A stretch of DNA of 64,000 nt from Sanghuangporus weigelae (GCA_033182465.1 CP137322.1:1550001-1614000), one strand, 5' to 3'; numbered from the stretch's first letter, positions 1 to 13,916 are shown. Notes: a model not told the origin generated them from the letters alone. Program-made: numbers and translations.

Positions 1-813
1 CATCCGAAACGTAAGTGTGCCTGTTCTCATCTGAGCTTTAACTGTAGCTTTACTGTGGTTAAGATGCAGATGTTGAATCTGAAGATGAAGAAGACGAGAG
101 CTCGACAAGCTCCACACCATACACAGGACCTACACGAATGACACAGAGACAGGCAGCGCTTGCCGGAATGGTGGACACTTCGGAGCACTTAGTGCTTGGT
201 ACGCTTTAACGTGGATACACAAGGGACTTGACTACTTACGCTAACTTTTTCTGTAGAAGAAACAGTCTCCAAAAGAAAGAAACTTCTTAATGAAACAGAA
301 CTTGCGCTAAAACGAGAGGAAACGGCGAGAAAGCGCAAGAATCTAACAGCGAAGAAACTTGAGGACGAGAAGGTTTGTTGCCAATGCGTCTTTGGTGAAA
401 ATGTCGAACGCTGATTCACCGGTATCTAGATCGAGACCATTAATCGACTACTCAAGAAACAAACTCGACCTCGAGGCAAGAAAGCCGCCACCGCCGCCGA
501 TGCCGATGAGGACGGAGAACAAGAGGGAGAAGAGACTTCGATGCCGGCTGCGCTTCCTCCTGTACCAACGCTTTTCCGTTGGGTCTCATCCAGCAGGTCA
601 GACGTACCTGGTTTGTCCTTCTCTGTGCCTCCCTTGTTGTTATTGGATTCAGGCGCTCCGCAAAATACCACGGTAACAAGGCCACCGCCAGCGACGCGGA
701 CCCCACAATGCGATGTCAACGGCTGTACTCTTCCAAGGAAGTATAAACTTGTGAAGGACCCGACAAAAGGTGGATGTGGAATAGAACACCTGAAAGCCCT
801 TCAAGTTAGCTGA
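1..813 (+). CDS. IES2: INO80 chromatin-remodelling complex subunit Ies2/INO80B (PAPA-1 family), 5' partial
   Basis: This is the 3' part of a spliced gene whose beginning lies left of the window. Readable exons are about 1-10, about 65-198, 257-372 and 430-813, joined by short GT-AG introns. The protein has an acidic stretch, then TQRQAALAGM, then the basic helix LNETELALKREETARKRKNL and INRLLKKQTR, which are the hallmark of the PAPA-1-like domain. The C terminus carries a zinc-finger HIT-like end with CDVNGCTLPRKYKLVKD and GGCGIEHLKAL. Family knowledge: Ies2/INO80B is a nuclear subunit that stimulates the ATPase and nucleosome sliding of the INO80 remodeller. The acceptor of the first readable intron is uncertain (two nearby AGs). 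The downstream neighbour COG2 is on the same strand about 250 bp away. I am confident in the family; the symbol is by homology. Confidence 0.88.
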
Positions 814-1062
814 ATCTGAACCGCGCTTTCTTGCTAGCCTCGAGTTTTTATACGTTCTTATTTTTTGCATTATCTGTAATTGTGTTTGATAATATCTGTG
901 TCCTTTTGTCTTTATGTACTGAGATTGCATACTTTTCCTCTTGTATCAATTGATATCACGGACTTGGCTACATTTTAATTAAAATTATAAACTGAACGGC
1001 CGTCGATCATCGTCGATCTCACTTGCTTCCTCAAGGTTTCATGTCGCGTCGCGTTGTCCTCA

Positions 1063-4000
1063 ATGTCGACAGCAGCACAAACCCGCGTCGGTTCCACCCG
1101 TGATCCCTATGAGTTGGACAGACTTGCAGAGGAGCTCGCCGCGCGTGAAGCCACCTCCATTGCTGAACGAACATCTGCCGACGTTGACCTGCCGGAATTG
1201 CTACCTTTGAGCCATGACAACAAATTCCTCAGCGCAGCGGACTTCAATGTCGAGGAGTTCCTTCTTTCTCGCTCGAATACATCCCTTCCCGATCTGCGGA
1301 CAGAGCTGCGGGAATACTTAGCAAAGCTGAAGGAACAACTCGTCAAGCTCATTAACGATGACTATGAGGCTTTTATCAGCCTCAGTACGGACTTGCAAGG
1401 CGAAGGAGCACGATTAGAACGCATCAAGCGGCCACTGGGCGGACTGAGCTCACAGATACAGGTATTTGTCGCTATGGAATGGCCTGACTCACTCGCTAAG
1501 TGTCAGCTAGGAATCGAAAGATCAACTTCAAAGCATTCAGGACAGCGTTAAGGCCAAACTCGACCGAAGGGCAGCTCTACGCGAAGAAAAGGTGCGCGTG
1601 CATCCTCATTGAGACCGGCACGTCTACTCACTCAAGGATCGCAGGTGTTGCTACAGCTTTTGCTTAAAATTTCAGACTCGATCGCTCGCATAGAGGCGCT
1701 CTTACTCATTTCATCTCCGCAAGATGTCAGCGGTCAAGAAAGGACCTTGTACTCTGGGGTATCCTTTCCTAGTAGTGGTGTCTTGGACGACAAGTACGTA
1801 GCATCTTCTCCAATGGACTCATTGCTTATGATTAAAATTTCAAGGTCCTCGAAGGGAAACCGAGCAAAACACCTTCTCCGAATCGCATCAGAATATAATC
1901 AGTTGCTTTACCACGCGAACAAAGCTTCCAGCAGTAATTGCACTTTCGTAGCTGAAAATCAACGGGTTTGTGAGCTATCAAATCAAGGCCTGACACTTGT
2001 TTACTAGATCTAGTTCTTAGAGAATTGAAAGGATCAAATCGACGCTTTCATCAGACCTTGAGCATCATTTTACGGCAACACTCCTTTCATTGGCATCCAC
2101 AGACAGAACATCTTCAGGGAAAGCGAAACGACCAGAAGTGGAACATGCTAGGCTCATGTCAGACCTGGTCGACTGTCTTCGCGCGTATGATATGCTTGGG
2201 TTGTGGAGAGATGCAGAGGACGTCATACGACGTGAAATCGTTCGGGCATTCGTGAAGAAAGTACGTGCAGCTTTATACCAGTCCACAAAAGCTCATCTAG
2301 TTAATCCTGTATTCACGACAGACAATTTATCCCGGTTGCCTTTCCGGTCCTCGTTCTCCATTGGTTCCGTCTACCCCTTTCCTCCAACAGTCTTCATCGG
2401 CAAGTTTCGTCTCACGTCCTCCTCCGACGCCTTTTACACCCTATACTGCCTTAACGTCGAGACAAACGAGTTTCTTTTCGAGCCCCGTTGAATTTGACTC
2501 AAATACCCGTTTTCTGGATGACGATGACACTCCTCTGACTGGCCTGTACAATCAGATCCTTCGATTCGTCTCTACAGATATGAAACCTGTAATGGAAGCT
2601 GCTGAGAGGATCGGTTCAAAGGGGTCGCGCAGGCCTCCTTCAGCTGGGAGCGGCGAACGTCGCGATGATGAATCAGATGAATATGGATTTGATATCTTAT
2701 CAAGCGTGATATGGACAGAAGTTTCTCGAGCCATAATGGATGATCTCGGCTCAGCGGTTTTCGCTGTTGGAAAACTAGATGAATTCCGCAAGGTACGGCG
2801 ACATATTGAGAATTAAGCTTACCATAAATTGACTGTAGAAATGTAGAATTATGAGAGGACCCATGCCTTCGTTCGCTCTTTCGAATACTTGGCTCCTTCG
2901 CTACAATCGGTCAAGGCATTCAGAGAGCATCCCGCACTTGAAGCATTCGAACGGCGCTGGCAATTGCCTGTATATTTCCAATTACGCTGGAAAGACATCG
3001 TAAGTAGGCTCGAGGAAGCACTTGAATCAAAGACTCTGTCTCCTACAAGCAGTAACACGAAGTCTGTTGACCAACCTCAATTTGTTCTGGTACAATCTAT
3101 GGCCATATGGAATGCTCTTAATCAGTGCTGGAATACCGAGATCTACTTGACGGATTTGGGGCCTAGATTTTGGAGGCTTACGTTACAAGTATGCAAATGT
3201 GCTATACTCCGAGGTCGTATACTCACAACTTACATCTAGCTGATTAAAAGGTATCGTACCTGGATTGAATCCAGCATGCCACCATTCGAAAATGCATCGA
3301 AGAAGCAGACTATGCCGGACAAGGTAATGCTGTACTATAGCTAGGTCGAGATTGGTAACTTATCCGCATATAGGCATCTGGTACGGAATTGCCAGGTTCT
3401 CGGTCGTCTACTCCTGGACCCGGACAAGAAACGTCATCCATAGGTCGTGCCGCCGATGACGACAAATACCTCCAACAATGTGCACTATTGATGCAGGACA
3501 TAAAAGAAATGGAACTTGCAGTTCTGCAGCTCTGGACTGATAAAATCAACGTTATGCTGCCTCAAAATGTTGCGGAAGAAGACGACACAAGCAGGCCGGA
3601 GAGTAAGCTGTTTTCTTACTCTCTCAATCAGTTGAAGCTAACATTCCTCTAGATGCTCTCAAATCAGCATTGTCTTCTGTAACAGAGGTTATCGGGCCAC
3701 TGTCATCTCAGGTGGAAACTATACTTACCGGTCGATGTTGCGATGCTTTGGCCCCTGTGAAAACCCTCGCCGGTCAGTTCCGGGCTGCACCGCAGAAGTA
3801 TATGCCTGCGAAGCCGAGTCCATTCATTCCTTTGATTTTGCGGCCAGTCAAAGTTTTCTTTGGCGTTGATCGGGGAGGAGGTGAAGGAAAGGCGCTCAGA
3901 AAAGACTTCTGCATCTCGATGAGCACTAACATAGTCGAAGCGGTCTCGAACAAGTATAATCATGTTCATTCTGTCCATTCTTACCTCATTCTGACCCGTT

Positions 4001-4288
4001 TAAACCAGATACTTGTCACAGCTGGCAGGAATGCGCAGGGCCGAAGAATCTTTGCGGCGTCTCAAGATTGGCAAACGACATGGGTTTTCATTCTTTGGAG
4101 GCGCAGGTTCAGCACCTGACGAGGACAATCGCGACGACGAACGACTGCGTGCTCAACTGATATTGGACGTGACGGCGTTCGGCCAGGATGCGGAGGCGTT
4201 GGGGGTGAATCTGGAAAACTGTACGTCTTTCAAGGCTCTGGAGAAATCTGTGCATGCAAACACAGGAGCGTTGGACTCTCCTGCATAG
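1063..4288 (+). CDS. COG2: Conserved oligomeric Golgi complex subunit 2 (COG2)
   Basis: Eleven exons can be placed so that every junction keeps frame: 1063-1461, 1511-1591, 1645-1793, 1845-1965, 2021-2260, 2301-2792, 2847-3188, 3240-3323, 3374-3602, 3653-3953 and 4009-4288, giving about 905 residues. The N-terminal part reads LLPLSHDNKFLSAADFNVEEFL followed by a coiled-coil (LREYLAKLKEQLVKLINDDY), the typical COG2 N-terminal domain; the rest is helical with a C-terminal FFGG-containing tail. COG2 is part of lobe A of the COG tether, which captures retrograde vesicles at the Golgi. I chose the ATG at 1063; an ATG at 1041 is in another frame. The low-complexity Pro/Ser stretch near residues 300-350 is probably an inter-domain linker. 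Another subunit of the same tether, COG3, lies 5.4 kb downstream. Confidence 0.93.
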
Positions 4289-4429
4289 GCTCCTGGAAGT
4301 TCATATGAGATGCAGGAACACGATGATAATATAATCTATCTACGTCTTTTTGACCAGTGTACAGCTGAAGCTATCCATAATGCGCAAGATTAGCAAATAA
4401 GTCGGCGAGCAAAGGGCTCTGGATATACA

Positions 4430-7400
4430 CTACGCACGAAGCTCCTCCGAAGGGAAACATGATGAATGGTAAATACCAATGGAGGAAACGATTAATGAAT
4501 TTGCAAGCGAGGCCTGGTCGCTCGAAATAGAAGTGGCTCCAGTAAAAAAATTCCTGCAATTGGGACACCGAGGGGTGGGAGTGGCCCAACCTCTTGAACG
4601 TGTTCTCGTCAATTCCTCAAACACGTCAAAGAAATCACTGTCAATGATACGCTTGCTCATAGCAAGCAGATCAATCTCTGATCGATAAGATTCCAGAGTG
4701 CTGGTGATTATGTTGCGGAACTCGGCGTATTTTGCACCAGATGCCGCGTGGGAATGCTCCGCGCTGTCTAATAGTCGCTTGAAGAGTCTCGGAAGAGAAA
4801 CGGCCTTCGTGGAACTCACAGCGACAAGGCTTGTGAACGATTCCTGAATCAAGCTGCGTAGCGAGTTGATAACCTGTTCCTCAGCCGGATTACATGCGAA
4901 CTCGCCAGTTTGAGCAGTGAAACTGGACGAGATTACTTGAACGGCGTCAATCTGACTTCGCAGCAACCTGAACCATAAATCCTCTAGCGGAATGTTGGCC
5001 TCGGCTGTCTGTTCAGAGTCCTCTCGGCAAATCCCAATGCCCATCCGACATAAGGCATGAAACTTGGACAAATAGGATTGCAGTGCTGGAGATACAGTGG
5101 AAATCGTCTCCAATTGCATCAGCTCTTCTCCAATTCCGGCCGTTAGCTCGTGGCTGAACGCCTCGAGCTTCGATAAAGACTCCATGGCACTGTTCTCTTC
5201 GTTAAGCAGCCAAACCACTGCTTCGTACATGCTCGCTTCTTCGCAGATACGAGCTATCTCATCAAGATCCAATGATTCCCTCGGAAGGTACTCGAGACCG
5301 ACGATTACACCAGACGGTTCTAGCTTGCAAAGCAGCTTCAAGTAGAACTTTCGTAAGTTATTGTCTAAAGATGTAGACGGTCCATCTTCTCGGTTGTAAC
5401 CAAACGAATCTTCACCACTTGGCGGAGGTCCTAACAGACAACGGAGGTAAGCATATTGCTTGTGCACTTCCTCCTCTCCAAAGCCGTCCAGTACTTGGGG
5501 ATGAATGTCCGGTACGTATTTGTCAATAAGCAGGGCTGTACGTGGTATGCTACCCTGTAAAAGCAGCGGAACCGAATCCCGGAGTGCAGAGAGAACGTCG
5601 TTTGCCAATCGATTTCCGTTCGAACGACTTGCTTGTGCTAAAGTCTCCTCGACATGACGGAAAAGCTCACCAGAATTTAAGTCTGGATCGTGAACATATG
5701 TCGACAATAGAGAAGACCACTGCTGTTCCTGACAATACCAGGTTCGCAAAATGCGATAGAATTGGGCGTCCTCAAATAACCGCAATATTCGTTCGTGATC
5801 GTGAGGTGTGTAAGCGGATAACAGGAATTCCGCTGCAAGTTGACGATCTTCTCGTGTGCTCTGATCCGTATCAGAGGCCAACCCGATCAAAAGATGCTGC
5901 AAGTGGCTTGGTGCTATGTGAATGAACTGCGGATACTTAGGCACATTTCTTGCAATGAAGATATTGACGAATGTAGTATCAGCTGACGAAAGGGTCGGAC
6001 CGGACGTCGATACAATATCCAACAAGATCTTGACAATGATTTGCCTGCTGATTCCATTTGTCTCGTCGTTCAAGTAGCTGTGTTCGAAGGCAATGTCCAA
6101 GACATGGAGGAATGCCTCGGCATCAAATCGTAGCAGAAGACGAGCGTAGGGATATGTCGGTTCAATACCACCCTCTTCATCGGCCGTCAGTATCAATCTT
6201 CCCCCTTCTCCTACTGGCCATACATTAGATCGGCCGTGGAATAGGAATGAGTAGGCGTCGGACTGTGCATTCGATGCGTCCTCGGGAGGTAGTACAGTTT
6301 CGCTCGGGTACCTGAGTCCCGAAAGAACATTCGACAAATAGGGGTAGATCTTATACGCATTCAACACGAGCTTCTCGTCTATATTGTAAGCCTCTGGAGA
6401 TTCGCCACTCGCTTCTCGTAAAGACCTCTCCTTCCTGACTCGCTGTACTTTTTGGACCATATGGATCAGCTCTACAATCGGCGTGACATAGTCCTGAAGC
6501 GCAGAGTTGTAAATGTAGATGAGTGCGTCGTAAAGCTGGTATTTCTGACAGAGTGTGAGAGCTTGATTAATGTCTAGGCAGTCAGGATCGATATGCCAGA
6601 TTAATCGCTCTGCAGATTCATAATCACCGTTCTCATCGTGCATTGCTACCAGACGTTGTGTGATTTGAGGAGGGATGAAGTGGATGGTGCCTTGGAGAAT
6701 GAAAGGTTCGAGCCGACGCAAGTAGATCATTGAAATTCCTGCGTCGTCGAAGTATTGGAAGAGATCTTCGAAAAGAAAGTCAAAGTTATCGAGTGCTATG
6801 CAGGCACGAGCACAGGTCGTAACCAAGTCTTCAAAAAGAGAGGTTCGGTCGACTCCTCGGTTGTCAGAGGTAACATGAGTCGAATCCGTCAATCGTTCCT
6901 TCGAGAATGCATAGCGAGCGGAAGCGACCATTAGGTCGCTCATCTTTTCACCGACCATCGCACGCATTTCATCGACATTCTCAGGAAGTCCACTCTTGTT
7001 GCCCTTTGCCTGGCCAAGGTAATAATCTTTGGCTAGGTTTATGGCACTCAAGAAGTCTCCATTTTGTACATACGATAGTATGCGATCTGCCCATGAAAGT
7101 AACGTGCCGACTTTCATCTCTTTGTATTCCTACGAGACAGACAGGTGAGAATAATAAGAAAAAACATATGCACATCTGCTTACCAAGAAGAACACTTTGC
7201 CTTTATAGGTGCGGACGCTATGCTGGATATCTCGCACGGAGTCATGGTAAGCGATACTGCCACTCGGGCTATAGGTGAGAGTCGGAGAGATGAGACTTAG
7301 AGCATCGTATGGGATGCTTTCCACGATTTTGGACTCGCGGATTTCAAATACATCAAGAGAAGCGTCCGTCAGAAGCATGATTTGCTTAAATGCGCACGTC

Positions 7401-9460
7401 AGTAATAATTCTGTGTGAATCGTTGCGAACATACATTCAGATTTAACCACTGAATAGCAAGGATGTTGGATTGGAGCGTTAAAAGACCATATTCCTCAAA
7501 GTTCACTTTGCCGACGTCTAGCTTCTCCAATTTTCCGGTCTTCTCGTTTCTAACCGTCTGGGAAATCCGAGACTCGAGAACTCGGAGGATAAATAGTGTG
7601 CTTCCCCACGAGTACGCAAGCAACGGGGATGATGCAAGATGTTCATGTTTGGCCTGTTTCTTCCTATTCTTCCTGGTAGCACTTGCCACATCTCCTGTCG
7701 CCGACATGCTTGGGAACCATGCACTACACCCTCGCCATCTTGACTTCACGTTGTTTCCTTCATCGATTTCCCGATGACATCGATACCAGGTCTTTGGGGT
7801 TGGCTTTAGTCCAACGATAACGAGCTTTATAGGCGTTAACATTGCAACAAGTTGATATTTGTCAGTCGGATGCTCAGCTGTGCCCAGGGGTAGCGGACCC
7901 ATAGACAGAATTGTGGCTCCCTTACGTTGGGTTTGAGGCGTGACTCGAGGTGTGGCAGAGCCATTTGCTGAAAGGGTTAAGGACCCATTCATCGGACCTC
8001 TATGACTGGTAATTTGCGAAGGCATCACTGGCTCTTCTTCCGGATATCTACCCAAGAGTCGTAGACAATCATTTGCGTCCATAAAGAGCACCTTTCCTAG
8101 GCTGTGATAGAAAGATAGTCCCTGATCATCTGCGGAGACAAATGCCGTATGCCGCCCGGATATGAAGCCAAGTGCAACTATACGAGATCCCAAGAGATGA
8201 CCTTCTTGACGGCCCGACCGAACTGCAGCTAAGGAAGTCGGAGCGACAGTACGTGAAGGAGCGAGTGGATGATTGATATCAAATAGCTGTATATGGCCGC
8301 GAATATGACCGACAGCTACAAATGTATGATCATGCGAAAGCGCCAGAGCCGTGACAGCTCCAAAAGATCTAGCTGACATCCCCAGTCAAAGATGGACAAG
8401 AATGACAAAGAATAAGCCTACCAGTTTCGGCATTACCACAAATGCATTTCAGTTCTTGTTTAAAGTCGAAAACGAAGACACGACCAGTATCTGTCCCGAT
8501 GCAGATCAGTCCATTTGCTGCCAGGACCGTTGGTGAACCAAGGTCCGGGGATCCAAGAACAGCAGAGGCTTTGTCTGGAGCATTCCGATAGATGTGTTCT
8601 CCAATAGCTCGTAGAGTTGTCCACCTAAAGGCCTCCGGCTCTTTCTCGTCTAGTGAAGTAAGGGAACATATCCCTTTGATATTGGAAGCGGACGATGTTC
8701 GTGATAACGATGAGAAATGTGATGGCGACGGGGTCGAAATATCCCTTCCAAGAACGTGCACAGTCCCTAAGCTCGACGTCGAAGCGACACGTTGCTGCTG
8801 ATCATTTGGAAGACTTGAACGGAGTCTTGAAATACTAGGATGCAGGAATGGTCGGATCTCTGCGGCACTCCTCCCTCTCGCGTTCAACAAGCTCATTTTC
8901 GGAGGAGGCTCTGTAGATCTCGCAACAGACGAGGTTGATGTAGACGGTTCAAAAGGTGCAGTTTCCATCTATAGTCTCTTGTGAATTAATGAAACGCACG
9001 TCAACGAGGTGTGTGAACTCACTAGGTGGACATGTTCATGGACCTCACGGGATTCTTGCATTTGGTGCATGTATTCCGAAAATTCCGATCCGCGTTCAAA
9101 AGCGTCACCTTCACTGGACAGTTCATTCTCGTCGAGCACGTCCTTCAACTGTTCGTGATACCCGCCAGAAGGCAAGTCTGCATCCTTGCCGGTGTATATG
9201 AAACGTTCCTCCTCTTCCTCTTCCTCTGCAGAGTCTCGAGTTCGATTGCCTCCTTCCCAGGCGTCTCTATTGTCAGAGCCATCTTCACTGAATATTTCAT
9301 CCATGCGGGAGGAGTAGTTTTCCTGTTCATCACCGTCCTGCGGATCTTCGTCAGAAGGAGAGTGGCGAGATAGATTTCGAATAGTTGCGTAGTCATCCTC
9401 CTCTATACTGTGATTTGCTCCGGGATCTTCTAGTTCATCTAAGAAGGACGCAGCGGACAT
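4430..9460 (-). CDS. VPS8: Vps8, CORVET endosomal tethering subunit
   Basis: Five exons read right to left: about 9460-9023, 8968-about 8429, 8362-about 7439, about 7390-7184 and about 7132-4430, roughly 1,430-1,480 residues. The N terminus is acidic and disordered. A beta-propeller region follows (SFGAVTALALSHDHTFVAVG, HIRGHIQLFDI), then a long alpha-solenoid (LRRLEPFILQGTIHFIPPQI, SAERLIWHIDPDCLDINQAL) typical of Vps8/Vps41-like subunits. The C terminus has a RING-like CPNCRNFF and a late HSSC. Vps8 joins Vps3 and the class C core to form CORVET, which binds Rab5/Vps21 on early endosomes. The gene is divergent from COG3 with 193 bp between start codons and convergent with COG2. The C-terminal RING looks shortened, but I cannot tell whether a further intron is missed. 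Confidence 0.9.
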
Positions 9461-9653
9461 GTCCCGTAGTCAGGAAGCTGAACGACTGGCGAACTGGTAA
9501 GCTTGGAATATGTATACATGAATGTCGACAACAATTATTGACCGCACGTGATCAGAGAGACGCGCTTCCACCTTGAACTTCGGGTGATAGTACAAATTCG
9601 CCTTAATGCTGCATCGTGTTACTTAAAGGTTATCTTGCACAAAACTATCTTCC
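9461..9653. promoter_or_regulatory. Shared divergent promoter of VPS8 and COG3
   Basis: These 193 bp are all that separates the two divergent start codons, so both core promoters must lie here or overlap the 5' leaders. It contains the E-box-like core CACGTG (in CGCACGTGATC, about 9543-9552). No clear TATA box is visible. Confidence 0.5.
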
Positions 9654-12600
9654 ATGGCTTCTGTTTCACTGAGAACCCCAGCGAGTCGAATGGGAACTCC
9701 AAGTATCCCGTCGCCCCATCCAAAGCAAATCATTTCGTTGGAGGACTGGGAAGCAAAAGCACCTCTTTCGGACACTGAATTGAAGAGCATAAGTGCTGTT
9801 CAAGACTCGCTCAAGGACAGATCATTGGTCATAGAGGTTAGTGAAGGTGCATAATATTATACTGGAAGACGTGGATAATAATTGTGCACCGAGCAGAGAC
9901 ATGTTAGTGATATCACTCGATATCGTCTCGGATCACCTGCACCTGGCGGGGATGGTACAGAACCGCTTCGACGTTCGGAAACTCCAATAAAGACCAACGG
10001 AACCTCATCTCGAGAGAAGCACACTATGCCACCCGGCCGACCCGTGCAGACTACGCAAGAGTTCTACGATTGGTTCTCCATGATCGAGCGTTCAGTTGCT
10101 CATAGTCAAGAGGCTCATTACAGAGATTATCTTGCAACATTGGACAAGCGCTTGAGCACGTGCCAGGGATTAGTGGAAGGCGTTCGTGTCGTGTCTATGA
10201 ACGTAGATGACATGCTTGATGGTTGGAGAAGTGTTGAATCAGGCGGCAGAAGCCTGAAAGAAGCTTGTGAAGAACTCTTGGACGAACGCGTACGTCGAAG
10301 GCTATCAGTTTTTCTTCCTGCCTCACAAAAGTCTTAATCTGCTGCAGGACAGGTTAATCCAGCTTGCAGAAGACATCGGTGCTCGTTTAGAATATTTCCA
10401 GGAATTGGAGCATGCTACCCGAATGCTAAATCACCCTGGAGATTCTCTGGTACTACAATCCGACTTCTTGAATATGGTGGAACGCGTCGACATCTGCATA
10501 GACTTCCTTCGTGCTCATGTGAGTAGAAAAACTCCATCCGTGATATAAGGTATCTAAGAATTTATTAGCGACACTACCGAGAGGCAGAAATCTACCTACT
10601 TCGTTTCCAACAATGCCTCACTCGCGCCATGACATTGGTTAAAATGTACTTTGTTGGTTCACTCAAAGCTCTAACGTCCGATATCTTGAGACGCATTCCG
10701 ACCAAAGAGATATCGGCAACGGCCCAGGAGCACCTCTTATACACCCGATTCCAATCTGTTTCCGTACAGATAGCTCCACTGATCGGCGAGCTTGAGCGAA
10801 GAACGCAAGCGCATCCCGAAGATCTATCTGCTCTTCTATCAGAATGTCATTCGGCCTATTTCAACGCTCGAAATTCTCTTTTGAGCGGTAGACTAGCTGA
10901 AGAGATCAAAGGTCTTGATCCTGGACGGTCAGACCTGGTAGAATTGGTTGGTATACAAATAAATCACTGCAGATTTGGATTTTACTGATTAGGCTCAAGA
11001 CGAGAGCAGGATGTAGTTATCTCAGACAGCTTTGCGTCGACGAATTCACATTATTTAGATGCTTCTTCAACTCGGGCAAAGAAATGCTTTAGTATGATCT
11101 TCCATGCTTCCTTCACACCACGCACGATTCACTAATATTCCGCATAGTACATATTTGGAGAGCTTGTGCGATTATTTATATGATGATCTCAGGCCACGCA
11201 TTCTTCACGAGCAACGGCTTTCCGTTCTATGCAACGTATGCAAGGTTTTGCAGGCTTTGATGGTTCTGGACGTCCCCGAAATAGATAGTTCTTCAGATGA
11301 AGAGGACGAATATGAAGGGAAGGAGTCATCCGGACGTCAAGATAGTCAGACTCTCGGGAAGTTCCACATTAGCCACATGCTGCAGAGTGTACTACAAGAT
11401 GCACAAACCCGTCTTCTGTTCAAAGCACAGAACGTTATACAAGCAGAAATCCGATACTATGTTCCTAAGCCCGAAGACTTAGACTATCCACAAATACTGC
11501 AAGGTAAGTTCTGTTCTTTCTTGTCTATGCTGACGTCTCTAAGTATATGTGACAAGCAGACGCATCTGGTCAATCGCATAGAAATGATACGTCATCACGA
11601 GAGGACGGTAGCCCATTTTCTAGACTGTCGTCTTTTGAAGATCGTGGAAATTGGTACACGCCATTGCAGACGACGATCATGATACTCACGCAGCTTCATG
11701 AGTTCATCCAAGTATGTCAAACGATGACTGTCACTAATATCATAACTGAACTGGAAATACTCATTTGTTCTTAGCCGTCAATCTTTAATGACATCGCAGA
11801 AGAAGCGGTCGGCCTTTGTCGAGTAAATCTCGTAACTGCGGCCAGCATGATCGCGGCACGAACTTCTCCGCCGGAAGAACTCGATGCTCAGCTGTTTCTA
11901 ATCCGACATTTACTGGTATTAAAAGAGATGATTGGTTTTTTGAATCTTGGGACCCGCAGCTTGGACGGCACATTCGAGTTCAGGCATGTTGCAGGTCCGT
12001 GATTTCTTGCTTAAGAAATTAACGTCTTGGAAATTAAAGTACATTGTAGAGGCACTGAGGGATATGTTACGGTCTTCAAACTTTATCCCATATGCATTTG
12101 CAGGTTCATCATCAAATTCCCAAGATGGGTCAACTTCTGGTGGCGTCAAGGAGGTGTGTCAATTTGTCGCAGAATATATTCAACCAACGTTCATAAAGAT
12201 ATGGTTATGATCCGCGTGCTAGGATGTTGACGGCGACCTCAGACGAGCTTGCGAATTCGTAATTCAACTTTGTGCTCGCACAGCCACACAACCAATACAG
12301 GACTTTATGCTTTCGCTTGATGGCTCTTCAATGGCGTCTGGTGCTTCAAAGAGCAAGCAGGGCGAGAAGCCAGCCTCGGCGACGCGCAGCGGTGCTCTTG
12401 ACGTGGACGAAACATTTCGTGCCACGTTAGAGCGAGATGTGCCGCAAACAGCGGCCAGATTGCGATTGTATCTTGGGAAGGGAACAATTGGTACCCGCGA
12501 TGAGACCAACGCCATGAAAGATCGCCAATCAGAGGGAATGGATTCAGGAATCATTGCTGTACTCTTAGGTCATGCGCAGGAGCGTATTGTTGATGCGTTT

Positions 12601-12747
12601 GCAGCATTTCGCCGGGCCGCTGAGTTCTTACCAGCCAGTGAATCCAGCAGGGACGGCGAGGAACTATCATCTGGCAATGGTAGCCAAGAAAAGCGGACGT
12701 TCTCATCACCGGAAGATGTTCGAACACTGCTAAGAGTGTTGTGCTGA
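9654..12747 (+). CDS. COG3: Conserved oligomeric Golgi complex subunit 3 (COG3/Sec34)
   Basis: A gene of about eleven exons. The diagnostic Sec34 region reads across two introns: EELLDER then DRLIQLAEDIGARLEYFQEL, IDFLRAH then RHYREAEIYLLRFQQCLTRA and MTLVKMYFVGSLKALTSDIL. Later exons carry YLCDYLYDDLRP-like sequence (frame read as YLESLCDYLYDDLRP), then LLVLKEMIGFLNLGTRSL, and the last exon ends with a helical C terminus at 12747. COG3 is an essential lobe A subunit of the Golgi COG tether and partners COG2, which is also in this window. The N terminus (ISLEDWEAKAPLSDTE) matches the usual COG3 start. Some small exons around 11,990-12,240 were placed by frame and homology only, so exact junctions there are tentative. 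Confidence 0.9.
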
Positions 12748-13002
12748 CTTCGTCATATACAATATTAATAGATGACTTACCCGAAATTTCCATAAATAAC
12801 GAAATCATACTGCATGCTCCCTCAAAGCATAGATAGATATGGATGGGGAGAAGGAGTACAGACCGTAGGCTCACGCAAAAAAACAACTCGGTCGTAATAC
12901 AAATGAGAAATTATAATACACCATAACGGTAACTCGGGTGATTGGATTCGGACATGATGGAAATGACCTTTGGCTGACTCAGTGGATGATGCCATAAAAC
13001 GT

Positions 13003-13711
13003 TCATAGCCATTGTGACTTGTCCCATGCCGGATCCTGGAGAAATGCACATAGGACTTTGCTTCCTGTCTGCTCAGACATGATGTCAGAAAGATCAGATA
13101 TGATGCAAGAAAGTTGTGTAACGAACCTGGAGAAGCGGGTGGCCCGCGACGATGGTCAGGAAGCGTTCAAGGCCCTCGCGGCGAGCCTCTATAACTTCAT
13201 CAGAGAATCGGTTTGTGAAGACCTTGCCTGGCAGAGGAGGAATGTTGACCCGCGTAGATTCACGTTCAAGAATGTCACGAAAAGCCTCGAAGTCGCTGTA
13301 GCGTCTCCGCACGACGGAGTGCCGCAGCTTGAACGCAGGAATATTTGTCTATAGAAAGCCATCAGATGATGTCACTTGATCATAATCAGATGCAAACCTT
13401 TGTGATTATCTCGTAGTCGGTATACATCTTGCGACCAAAGCCTTAAAAAAGGTGTGAGATATTAGGGACCAGAGATCAGCTCGACAGGACAGAACGTACC
13501 ATGTGTTTGTGGATTGGTAACCTCTATCTCCAAGAAGCTCTCCGGCACTGAGTACATTTCTTCAATCTGCACAGGGTTATACAAAGTAAGATGCGTTTCA
13601 ACGGGCGAGAAGATAGGCGCTTACCGACTGCTCATGGTAGCCGAGATTAAGGCCATCAAATGAAGGTCCACTGAGGCTTGCGCTGCGCGCAAATGGTGAG
13701 ACAGTAGACAT
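13003..13711 (-). CDS. SNX3: Sorting nexin Snx3/Grd19 (PX domain)
   Basis: Five exons on the minus strand give a protein of about 160 residues, the normal Snx3 size. The start at 13711 gives [20 protein letters not shown]. The PX domain reads [54 protein letters not shown], then [19 protein letters not shown] and ends [13 protein letters not shown]. The RRRYSDF arginine and the PPLPGK loop are the PI3P-binding signature. Snx3/Grd19 is a PX-only adaptor that recruits retromer to PI3P-rich endosomes for cargo recycling. The last intron has an unusual GTTCGT donor. The gene is divergent from the CTI6-like gene with 205 bp between starts. The PI3P it binds is made by Vps34 with Vps15, encoded 2.8 kb away. 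Confidence 0.95.
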
Positions 13712-13916
13712 TGACTCGACGCGCTCTTGAGATTGTTGCTGATCCAGCGTTGCTAAACAGCAATGGTACTGCAAGTAAGAACTCAAGTTCAGAGCGGCGC
13801 GGTGACGGGCCCGAGTGAAGTGAGTCACGTGCGGTCCAATAAACAATTCTTTAGTTATGGGCCATTTCCCTTCAGTTTGCGATACACTTCTCGCTCTTCC
13901 CGCGACCCACTCAAAC

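Noticed and set aside
1041-1062. ATG at 1041 as the COG2 start
   Set aside because: It is in a different frame from the conserved N-terminal domain; the ATG at 1063 is in frame.
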